Shown here: one piece after another, positions 1 through 6,610 of the stretch | Layout of the letters: each line of letters begins with the position of its first letter | Position numbering within the stretch: position 1 is the stretch's first letter | Source: Dehalococcoidia bacterium | GTDB lineage: Bacteria; Chloroflexota; Dehalococcoidia; Dehalococcoidales; RBG-16-60-22 | Assembly (NCBI GenBank): GCA_013202615.1 | Contig: JABMRL010000235.1 | Coordinates: 1 to 9,797 of the forward strand | DNA: 9,797 nt | Direction of reading: 5' to 3' | Program-made: the position numbers and the translations under genes | The notes under the pieces: generated by a model | What the model was told of the DNA's origin: nothing | The model's input: only the letters and a program-made list of their open reading frames with translations | Databases searched by the model: none

Positions 1-825
1 CTGGACCTCGATGGACTGAAAAAGAACGTGGACTTCCTGATTAAAAACGGCGTCATCCAGATAATGTGTCTGGGCAGCACCGGTGAAGCCGCTACCCTGA
101 CCAGAGAGGAGAACATCAGGGTAATCGAGGCCACCGTAAAAGCGGCCAATGGCAGGGTTCCCGTTATGGCCGGTACCGGCGCCACCAGCACCCGCGAGGT
201 CATCGAGCGTTCCAAAGAAGCCAGAAGTGCCGGCGCCGATTCGGTAATGATTGTCACCCCGTTTTACGAGATACCCAATCAGGAAGGCCTGTATAAACAC
301 TATGTCTCCATCGCAGAAGCGGTGGACATCCCCATCTGCCTTTACAACATTCCGCCGCACACTCAGGTCGAGATTGCGCCCGAGACACTGGAGAAGCTGG
401 CCGACATCGATAATATCGTGGCTTTGAAGGACAGCAGCAGCAACCTGAGCTATTTCGCCGAGGTGCTGCGACGGGTCGGCGATAAAATGGCGATTCTGAC
501 CGGCGGCGACGATATCGCCCTGCCCTGCTTTGCCCTCGGCTGCCACGGCGCCATACTGGCACTGGCCAACATCGCACCGCGCATGGTGGTCGACCTCTTC
601 CAGGCTGTCCAGCAGAAAGAGAGCCAGAAAGCGCTGGATATCTTTTTCAAGCTGCTGCCCATCTCCCGCGCCATAAGTGTCGCCCAGAACTTCCCCGCTC
701 CCGTGAAAGAAGCGGTCACCATGCTCGGCAGACCGGCCGGCCCCGCCCGCAGCCCCATAGTACCGCAGGGCAACGCGGAAAAAGAAGAGATTAAGAAAGC
801 GCTGCAGTACGCCGGACTATTGTAG
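1..825 (+). CDS. DapA/NAL-family class I aldolase or lyase (5' partial)
   Basis: The reading frame is open from base 1, so the gene begins upstream of the window; 274 residues are visible and roughly 20 N-terminal residues are missing against the usual 290-300. The fold is the TIM barrel of the dihydrodipicolinate synthase/N-acetylneuraminate lyase family. Visible family marks are GSTGEA near residue 25 (the pyruvate-carboxylate loop, GTTGE in DapA), the catalytic Tyr in LYNIPPHTQ (TAC at 343-345) and the Schiff-base Lys in ALKDSS (AAG at 427-429). The arginine that DapA has in its YNVPSRTG loop, used to bind aspartate semialdehyde, is His here (358-360). I therefore infer a catabolic keto-acid aldolase or dehydratase and not the lysine-pathway enzyme. 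The gene ends in TAG, 18 bases before an enolase-superfamily gene, and is probably the upstream member of a three-gene operon. The family is sure; the substrate is unknown. Confidence 0.9.
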   Translation: MDLDGLKKNVDFLIKNGVIQIMCLGSTGEAATLTREENIRVIEATVKAANGRVPVMAGTGATSTREVIERSKEARSAGADSVMIVTPFYEIPNQEGLYKHYVSIAEAVDIPICLYNIPPHTQVEIAPETLEKLADIDNIVALKDSSSNLSYFAEVLRRVGDKMAILTGGDDIALPCFALGCHGAILALANIAPRMVVDLFQAVQQKESQKALDIFFKLLPISRAISVAQNFPAPVKEAVTMLGRPAGPARSPIVPQGNAEKEEIKKALQYAGLL

Positions 826-843
826 AAAAGGGGCAGAATCATC

Positions 844-1962
844 ATGAAAATCACCGGCGTTGAAGCCATTGAACTGCGCCTTCCCGAATCATATTCCGGG
901 CCGCGCCTAATCGTCCGCCAGACACTGATTATAAAAGTCCATACCGACGAGGGCATCGTCGGCATCGGTGAGGTTGATTCCTGCCCCATGGTAGTCAGGG
1001 CTACAGTTAACGCCCCACCAGCTAACAGTCCTATCTCCGGTCTGGCCAGCGTCATCATCGGCGAGAACCCGCTGGAAATCCGCCATCTCAACGACAAGAT
1101 GTATGAGGCCAGCTTTGACTACGGCCGGGGCGGCGTCGTCTTCCATACTATCGGCGGCATTGATATCGCCCTCTGGGATATTGCCGGCAAATACTACAAC
1201 CAGCCGGTGTACCGGCTTCTCGGCGGTCCGTTCCAGACCAGGATACCTGCTTACGCCAGCACTCTTTTCGGCAGTAACGGAAAGGAGACCGCGGAAGAAG
1301 GTAAAAAGTGGGCCGGCAAAGGTTTTACCTCGGTCAAGTTCGGCTGGCACCCGATGGGACAGAGTGAAAAGCTTGACCTGGAGCTTGTCGAGGGAGCGCG
1401 GCAGGGCATCGGCGATAACCGCAACCTGCTGGTTGACGCCGGCTGTTGCTGGGACACCGCCACCGCCATCAAGCGTGCCCAGCAGTTTGAGGACTACAAT
1501 CTTTTCTGGCTGGAAGAACCTCTCGCCCGGGACAACATTGATGGATACAAACAGTTGAGCACCGTGTCGCGGATACCGATTGCCGCCGGCGAGGGAGAGG
1601 CCGGGCGTTATGCTTTTAGAGAGCTGCTTGAGCACGGCGGTATTCACATCGCACAGATTGACCTTGTCCGTAACGGCATCACCGAGACGATGAGAATTGC
1701 TGATATGGCGGAAGACCGGGGCTTGAAAGTGGTCAACCACCACTGGAGTTCCGATATCAATCTTGCCGCCAGTCTTCATTTCCTCGCGTCCCGGAAAAGC
1801 ACCTTCATCCTGGAGTACTGCGTGGCGGAAAGCCCGCTCCGGTGGGAAGTGACCAGGGAAAAAATGGGGCTTGATGCCGAAGGTTATGTCCACGTACCGG
1901 AAGGGCCGGGGTTGGGCATCGAATTGAATGAAGAGACAGTAGAACGCTACCGGGTTAATTAA
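844..1962 (+). CDS. Enolase-superfamily enzyme, mandelate racemase/muconate lactonizing type (probable acid-sugar dehydratase)
   Basis: The 372-residue product has the N-terminal capping domain (about 1-125) followed by the modified TIM barrel. The Mg ligands appear in order: Asp198 (LLVDAG), Glu224 (WLEEP) and Glu250 (IAAGE). The mandelate-racemase-type His-Asp dyad is Asp273 (QIDLVRNG) and His299 (VVNHHW). On the second strand the sequence is SVKFGW, so Lys165 is present, but Gly167 stands where mandelate racemase has its second, general-base Lys; this fits a dehydratase using the His side better than a racemase. Enzymes of this group abstract the alpha proton of a carboxylate and often dehydrate aldonic or aldaric acids to 2-keto-3-deoxy acids. 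The ATG lies 10 bases after AAGGGG (828-833). A flanking DapA-family aldolase and a phosphotriesterase-family hydrolase suggest a shared catabolic route. The exact substrate is not readable. Confidence 0.9.
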   Translation: MKITGVEAIELRLPESYSGPRLIVRQTLIIKVHTDEGIVGIGEVDSCPMVVRATVNAPPANSPISGLASVIIGENPLEIRHLNDKMYEASFDYGRGGVVFHTIGGIDIALWDIAGKYYNQPVYRLLGGPFQTRIPAYASTLFGSNGKETAEEGKKWAGKGFTSVKFGWHPMGQSEKLDLELVEGARQGIGDNRNLLVDAGCCWDTATAIKRAQQFEDYNLFWLEEPLARDNIDGYKQLSTVSRIPIAAGEGEAGRYAFRELLEHGGIHIAQIDLVRNGITETMRIADMAEDRGLKVVNHHWSSDINLAASLHFLASRKSTFILEYCVAESPLRWEVTREKMGLDAEGYVHVPEGPGLGIELNEETVERYRVN

Positions 1963-1977
1963 AGAGAGGGAGGAAAG

Positions 1978-3045
1978 ATGGAGAAAAAACTTGCGGGCAA
2001 AGTGCAAACGGTACTGGGCCTGATTGACGGCGATGAGCTGGGACTGACCACGCCTCACGAGCACCTTCTCCTCGACCTGACCGTGCGCTTCAAGCTCATG
2101 GATGGAAGCGTCACCGCCAGGACCATAGCCGAAAAACCGATGTCGCTGGATATGGCGGGCTGGATTCGGTTTCACCTCTTTGAGAACCGGGACAACCTGC
2201 TGCTTGATGATGAAGCGCTGGCAATCGAGGAAATCACGCGCTTTAAGCTCGCCGGAGGGAAGAGCGTGGTGGACGTCACCAACTGGGGCATCGGGCAGGA
2301 CCCGCACGCCATGACCCGCATTGCCCGCACCACCGGCCTCAATATCATCATGGGCACCGGCTACTACACTATGGATTCCGGCTGCGCCGAAGCGCTGGCC
2401 AAAAAATCGGAGGATGAGATTTGCCAGGAAATCATCGATGATATTACCACCGGTACCGATGGTATCTGCGCCGGTATAATTGGTGAAATCGGGGCTGACT
2501 CCTGGCCGCTTCACGATATCGAGATAAAATCACTGCGGGGGTCGGTTAAAGCCCAAAAGGCCACCGGCGCCGGGCTGACCATCCACCCTGGCCGCTTTGA
2601 CGAGTCACCGCTTCAAATCGTTGACATCGTTAAAAAAGCCGGCGCCGATATGAGCCGGGTGGTCATCGAGCATATCGACCGCACCGCCTACACCTTCGAC
2701 ACAATGGTGGAAATCGCCAAAGCCGGGTGCTACCTTGAATTCGATTGCTTCTCCATGGAGGGCTACTACCCCAAGCGCTATGGCGTGTTCGATATTCCCA
2801 ATGATGCCCAGCGTGTCAACTATATCATCCGGCTCATCGAACTGGGTTACCTGAACCAGATACTCATCGCCACGGACACGGCCATGAAATCTCGACTGAC
2901 AGCCTACGGTGGCCCGGGCTATGCCCACATCCCGGAAAATGTCATCCCCTGGATGCGCGCCAAGGGCATGTCTGAGGAAACCATCCGCGCCATTTCCGAG
3001 GAGAACCCGAAACGACTTTTAACCTTCGTTGCGCCGTCGCGGTAA
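1978..3045 (+). CDS. Phosphotriesterase-family metal-dependent hydrolase (lactonase/esterase-like)
   Basis: This 355-residue protein is an amidohydrolase-superfamily barrel of the phosphotriesterase (PTE) family. The binuclear-metal ligands are visible: His27 and His29 (TPHEHLL), His203 (TIHPGR), His232 (IEHIDR) and Asp300 (IATDTA). The bridging position, a carbamylated Lys in PTE and PTE-like lactonases, is Glu170 (IIGEIG), as in the E. coli phosphotriesterase homology protein. The usual family ending, ENPKRLL, is present. The start is supported by GGGAGG at 1968-1973, 4 bases ahead of the ATG and 15 bases after the previous stop. Known relatives hydrolyse lactones or phosphodiester-like substrates, and native phosphotriester hydrolysis is rare. 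Beside a putative acid dehydratase and a keto-acid aldolase, a lactone-opening role is a reasonable inference. It is the last gene of the plus-strand operon and converges on the methyltransferase genes. Confidence 0.88.
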   Translation: MEKKLAGKVQTVLGLIDGDELGLTTPHEHLLLDLTVRFKLMDGSVTARTIAEKPMSLDMAGWIRFHLFENRDNLLLDDEALAIEEITRFKLAGGKSVVDVTNWGIGQDPHAMTRIARTTGLNIIMGTGYYTMDSGCAEALAKKSEDEICQEIIDDITTGTDGICAGIIGEIGADSWPLHDIEIKSLRGSVKAQKATGAGLTIHPGRFDESPLQIVDIVKKAGADMSRVVIEHIDRTAYTFDTMVEIAKAGCYLEFDCFSMEGYYPKRYGVFDIPNDAQRVNYIIRLIELGYLNQILIATDTAMKSRLTAYGGPGYAHIPENVIPWMRAKGMSEETIRAISEENPKRLLTFVAPSR

Positions 3046-3080
3046 CGGGCATTATTTGATTTCAGCTTCTACCGGATACA

Positions 3081-4466
3081 TCACAGGTAAGGCGAAGTGA
3101 GAGGCAGCTTCACTCCGAACTGCCCGGTAAATCTTTGCCTCATCTTCCGGTAGAATTCGATGCATTCTTTATTCGGCTTCCCGGAAGCGATGTCGAAATA
3201 GTCCGGCAATTTCTTACCAAGCGGCGGGTCTTTCAGTTTATCCTCGTAATTCCCTATCAGCTTCGCCACTATCGTATTTGCTTCTTTACGGCTCATGCCC
3301 GCGGACGCATGGGCTACGGCATTGGCGAAAATATTCTCCAGGGGGTCGCTGTAATCCTCCATGGTGCCTCTTGAGGGAGGTCCCACCTCAACGGAACCGC
3401 CGGATACCACCGTCGCCATCACCCAGGCAGCGAACTCATCGTAGCACATTTCGGTCATCGGTCCGGCCGAGGTATAGCCAGGGGCAACTATGGGCAGCGG
3501 GCTGTTCCGGGTAGCTGCCTGAATCGCCAGGCTCCGGGCCCAGATAACTTCCCGATTGGACGTCGTGCCGCCTTCAACGGGGACTGCCAGCGGGTGCTGC
3601 ACCACGCCGCGTGTAACGAGAATGTCCACCGGATTGTAGGCGGCGCACACCACCGCCACCCCCACCGGGCCACCGGCAAATCCGCCCAGAATCACGCCGT
3701 TCTCGGCGAAAGTCAGATTCCCCACTGCCCGGCAGTAAGCTACTTTGTTCAAAGCATCGAAGTCAACTTTCAGTTCATGAATGGTACCGATTTCCAGGGT
3801 ATCAGTCTTGGGATTGCCGAAGGCATGACCGGCGATATGCTCCGTCGCCCGCACCGCCGACGCCACTTCGTTGACCACAGGCATCCCCGGACGCCCGGCG
3901 CGGCGCAGCGCCTCACGTACCAGAATCACCGTCCTGATGGCGCCTTCCACACCCCGGGGACTGCCGGCCACCAGGTCTCGGCCGTCCAGATTGGTAAGGC
4001 ACGGTGCGGTGATACCGCAGGACAGCGGGTCTTCCGCATAGGCCTTCACGACATTAATCAGGTTCCACTCGGTAGAGACCGGCCCGGCTCCGCAGCCGGA
4101 GCACCAGGGAAGCGTCTTATCCTCGGGAACACGCCTCGGCATCAACCGGGCATCTCTACCATCCCCGAAAACCACGTCGCGCGGGGCCGATTCAAGCGCA
4201 CCCTCTATCTCCTCCCGCGTGAACAGGATGCGCCTCTCCGTATCCAGGCAATATACGCCGGTCTCGACCAGGAACTCCATTCCTGCTTCCCAGACGCGGT
4301 CAGCCAGGTCGTCATCAGAGGGCACCGGGTTCTGCGGGTCATATTTAATGCCGTACTTCTCAATTATCTTGCGCAAGTTGGGCACGAAAATGTCAAGGTC
4401 AAAGTCGCGTTCCGTGCAAATCGGGCCGGTTAACGCCCTCTCCACAACCGTATCAAAGCTGAGCAT
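3081..4466 (-). CDS. MtmB-family corrinoid methyltransferase lacking pyrrolysine, paralogue 2
   Basis: The 461-residue product aligns along its length with monomethylamine:corrinoid methyltransferase MtmB (about 458 residues): CTERDFDLD near the N terminus, GVYCLDTER, AGRPGM, IHELKVD, GGFAGG, SAGPMTEMC and the C-terminal LGKKLPDYFD region. MtmB moves a methyl group from monomethylamine to a Co(I) corrinoid protein, using pyrrolysine as the reactive residue. Here that position, two residues after AGRPGM, is a valine codon GTC at 3873-3875. Glutamates matching the MtmB active-site acids are kept (IHELK, FAENG), as is the Tyr of PGYTSAGP. The loop after PWCS (GCGAGP) departs from MtmB and from the upstream paralogue. 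I chose the second ATG of an ATGATG pair: AAGGAG at 4474-4479 is 7 bases from it against 4 for 4469, and its N terminus then matches the paralogue exactly. Family confidence is high; the substrate is unknown. Confidence 0.88.
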   Translation of the reverse strand: MLSFDTVVERALTGPICTERDFDLDIFVPNLRKIIEKYGIKYDPQNPVPSDDDLADRVWEAGMEFLVETGVYCLDTERRILFTREEIEGALESAPRDVVFGDGRDARLMPRRVPEDKTLPWCSGCGAGPVSTEWNLINVVKAYAEDPLSCGITAPCLTNLDGRDLVAGSPRGVEGAIRTVILVREALRRAGRPGMPVVNEVASAVRATEHIAGHAFGNPKTDTLEIGTIHELKVDFDALNKVAYCRAVGNLTFAENGVILGGFAGGPVGVAVVCAAYNPVDILVTRGVVQHPLAVPVEGGTTSNREVIWARSLAIQAATRNSPLPIVAPGYTSAGPMTEMCYDEFAAWVMATVVSGGSVEVGPPSRGTMEDYSDPLENIFANAVAHASAGMSRKEANTIVAKLIGNYEDKLKDPPLGKKLPDYFDIASGKPNKECIEFYRKMRQRFTGQFGVKLPLTSPYL

Positions 4467-4473
4467 CATTCGT

Positions 4474-4479
4474 CTCCTT
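4474..4479 (-). promoter_or_regulatory. Ribosome binding site of MtmB paralogue 2
   Basis: AAGGAG on the minus strand sits 4 bases before the ATG at 4469 and 7 bases before the ATG at 4466. The longer spacing is the better one and favours the second ATG. The 57 bases between the two methyltransferase genes (4470-4526) show no hairpin that I can see, so co-transcription is expected. Confidence 0.7.
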
Positions 4480-4526
4480 CATTTTTATGGCTACTCTACC
4501 TGATTAACCTTTCCATACTATTGAAA

Positions 4527-5915
4527 TCAAATGTAAGGCGAGGCACTGGTCAGCCGAATGCCAAACTGGTCAGCCATCTCTCGCCTGACCTCCCGGTAAA
4601 GCTCAAGAAACTCCGGTTTCGGCTTTCCGGTTACGGGGTCGCAGCATTCCTGGTATTTCTGTCCGACGGGAGGCTCGCGGAGCTGTGATTCATATTTCTC
4701 CAGCAGAGCCTTCACGATGCCATCGGCTTCCCGACGACTCATGCCGGCCACAGCGTGAGCTACCTCGCTGGCCAGGAGAGGCTCCACCGGACTGGTATAG
4801 TCAAGAGCGGTACCTCTTGCCGATGCCCCCACCTCAACCGAACCACCGGAGACCACCGAGGCAATAACCCAGGCGCAGTGTTCATAGAAGAGCATCTTGG
4901 TCATCGGGCCTGCCGCGGAATAGCCAACGTTTACCACCGGCAGGGAGCTGTTGCGGGTAACGGCCTGATTGGCCACGCTGCGCGGCCAGAGAGTATCTCG
5001 CGCCGAGGTAACACCGAGGTCAAAATGGGTCGGGAAAGGGTGCTGTACAGCGCCCCGCAGAAGCAGCAGGTCCACCGGATTATAGGCGGCCGTCACTACA
5101 GCCACGCCGGCCGGTCCGCCGGCCAGTCCGCCCAGTATGACCCCATTCTCGGCAAAAATCAGGTTCCCGGCGGCCAGCGAATAGGCCACCTTGTTCATGG
5201 TGTCAAAATCGACCTTCATCTCGTGGATGGTACCGATTTCCAGCGCGTCCGTCTGACGGATGCCAAAGTGGCTGGCAGCGATGTGTTCCTGTGCCCTGAC
5301 CGCCGTGGTAACGCCATTGACGATAGGCATCCCCGGTCGCCCGGCGCGGCGCATGCCCTCGCGCGTCAGCAGTACCGCCCTGATGGAGCCCTCTACCCCC
5401 AGAGGACTGCCGCCAACAATCGGTTGCCCATCTACGCTGGTGAGGCAGGGTATGGTAATCCCATCCCCCAATGGATTTTCAGCGTGTGCCTTTACCAGGT
5501 TGACATAGTGCAACTCCGATGAAAGCGGCGAGGAGGTCGGTCCAACCGAACACCACGGTAATGTCGTATCTTCGGGGACACGCCTGGGCATGACCCGGGC
5601 ATCCCGGCCCTCACCGAAGACGCGACCGCGCGGGCCTGATGCCAGCGCACCCTCTATTTCTTCACGGCTGAAGAGAATCCGCCGTTCGGTATCAACACAG
5701 TAGACCCCGGTCTCGATAAGGAATTCTATTCCCGCCTGCCAGACCCTGTCCGCAAGGTCATCATCAGCAGGCACCGGGTTCTGCGGGTCATATTTAATGC
5801 CGTATTTCTCAACCGCCTTGCGCAAATTAGGCACGAAGATATCGAGTTCGAAATCCCGCTCCGTGCAGATAGGGCCGGCAAGTGCTCTCTCAACGACCGT
5901 CCAGAAACTAATCAT
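4527..5915 (-). CDS. MtmB-family corrinoid methyltransferase lacking pyrrolysine, paralogue 1
   Basis: The product has 462 residues, is clearly homologous to the downstream paralogue (well over half the residues identical by eye) and to MtmB. It is the more MtmB-like copy: GPTSSPLSSE (125-134) resembles the MtmB GGPTGSPISED loop as I recall it, and GQKYQECCD resembles GKTFQECYD near the C terminus. The pyrrolysine position after AGRPGM (191-196) is Val199, codon GTC at 5319-5321, which is not one base from TAG. Glu232 (IHEMK), Glu256 (FAENG) and Tyr332 (VGYSAAGP) keep the active-site acids and tyrosine. It presumably demethylates an unknown small methylated compound onto the corrinoid protein encoded just upstream. 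The start is supported by AAAGGAG (5924-5930), 8 bases before the ATG. The gap to the corrinoid gene is 15 bases. Monomethylamine itself as substrate is doubtful without pyrrolysine. Confidence 0.9.
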   Translation of the reverse strand: MISFWTVVERALAGPICTERDFELDIFVPNLRKAVEKYGIKYDPQNPVPADDDLADRVWQAGIEFLIETGVYCVDTERRILFSREEIEGALASGPRGRVFGEGRDARVMPRRVPEDTTLPWCSVGPTSSPLSSELHYVNLVKAHAENPLGDGITIPCLTSVDGQPIVGGSPLGVEGSIRAVLLTREGMRRAGRPGMPIVNGVTTAVRAQEHIAASHFGIRQTDALEIGTIHEMKVDFDTMNKVAYSLAAGNLIFAENGVILGGLAGGPAGVAVVTAAYNPVDLLLLRGAVQHPFPTHFDLGVTSARDTLWPRSVANQAVTRNSSLPVVNVGYSAAGPMTKMLFYEHCAWVIASVVSGGSVEVGASARGTALDYTSPVEPLLASEVAHAVAGMSRREADGIVKALLEKYESQLREPPVGQKYQECCDPVTGKPKPEFLELYREVRREMADQFGIRLTSASPYI

Positions 5916-5930
5916 ATACCCGGCTCCTTT

Positions 5931-6584
5931 CTACTTCTGCGCTACCGCTTTCAACGCCAGAGTGGTCGCGTCACCGGCGGTCCTGCCGTATCCGTCAGCA
6001 CCGATACTGTCCGCCCACTCCTGGCTGGTCGAGCCGCCGCCGACCAGTACACAGTACTTGCCACGCGCGCCACGCGCCTCAATATGCTCGATAATGCTCT
6101 TCTGCTGCGGGATGGTGGTGCTCATCAGCGCCGAGGCAGCAATGATATCGGCACCGACTTCCTCCGCTTTGGTGACAAAGGCGGAGGCGTTAACATCAAC
6201 TCCGAGGTCAAAGACCTCGAAGCCGCTCATCTTTAACAACGCCCCGACGATGTTTTTCCCGATGGAGTGGATATCCCCCTTCACCGTGCCGATGACCACC
6301 CGCCCCGTTTTCTTCCGCTCGCTTCCTGATTCCAGCAGTTTCGGCTCCAGAATCTGCATCGCGCCCTCCCATGCCTCCGCCGCCATCATCATTTCCGGCA
6401 GATATATCTCATACCGGGCGAATCGTTCGCCAACCTCTTTCATACCGGGTGACATCCCTTTTTCAATTATGTCCGAGGGCGTGACACCCTCTTTCAGAGC
6501 ATCACCAACCCCCTGTTCCAGACCGCTTTTGTCGCCGGCGATAAGGGCATTATTCAATTTTTCAAAACTAGACTCGTCCGACAT
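5931..6584 (-). CDS. Corrinoid (B12-binding) methyl-carrier protein, MtmC/MtbC type
   Basis: This 217-residue cytoplasmic protein carries the methyl group on a cobamide between a substrate methyltransferase and an acceptor methyltransferase. The N-terminal four-helix cap (about 1-90) includes YLPEMMMAAEAW. The Rossmann-like B12 domain follows, with the full base-off/His-on signature GDIHSIGKN (Asp104, His106, Gly109), then ASALMST (Ser151, Leu153) and VGGGSTSQEWADSIGADGY (181-199). AAGGAG at 6591-6596 lies 6 bases before the ATG. It is the first gene of the C-B-B cassette, matching the mtmC-mtmB order of methanogens, and one carrier probably serves both methyltransferases. The gene ends in TAG (5931-5933), which lies in frame with the next gene; see the separate finding. 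Dimethyl- or trimethylamine carriers (MtbC, MttC) look very similar, so the exact subtype is open. Confidence 0.93.
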   Translation of the reverse strand: MSDESSFEKLNNALIAGDKSGLEQGVGDALKEGVTPSDIIEKGMSPGMKEVGERFARYEIYLPEMMMAAEAWEGAMQILEPKLLESGSERKKTGRVVIGTVKGDIHSIGKNIVGALLKMSGFEVFDLGVDVNASAFVTKAEEVGADIIAASALMSTTIPQQKSIIEHIEARGARGKYCVLVGGGSTSQEWADSIGADGYGRTAGDATTLALKAVAQK

Positions 6585-6590
6585 TACGTA

Positions 6591-6596
6591 CTCCTT
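6591..6596 (-). promoter_or_regulatory. Ribosome binding site of the corrinoid protein gene
   Basis: AAGGAG on the minus strand, 6 bases before the ATG. It lies in the 26-base gap after radC (6585-6610), which is too short for an obvious separate promoter plus leader. Confidence 0.7.
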
Positions 6597-6610
6597 TCTT
6601 TTTATCGATA

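Noticed and set aside
907..2514. Long minus-strand open frame of 535 codons opposite the enolase-superfamily and phosphotriesterase-family genes
   Set aside because: It is antisense to two genes with intact catalytic motifs, spans their junction, and its translation shows no recognisable domain. It arises from codon bias on the coding strand.
3046..3080. Possible terminator between the convergent operons (CGGTA at 3040-3044 and TACCG at 3070-3074)
   Set aside because: The stem is only 5 bp with a 25-base loop and no T-run, too weak to call a terminator.
3594..4433. Plus-strand open frame of 279 codons opposite MtmB paralogue 2
   Set aside because: It is a shadow of the methyltransferase gene; its His/Arg/Gly-rich translation has no family features. 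A similar frame lies opposite paralogue 1 at 4755-5522.
3081..5915. Pyrrolysine decoding in the two MtmB homologues
   Set aside because: Neither gene contains an in-frame TAG; the equivalent codon is GTC in both.
3081..5915. Tandem methyltransferase genes as a recent duplication or mobile repeat
   Set aside because: The copies have diverged throughout at the DNA level and have no flanking repeats or transposase; the duplication is old.
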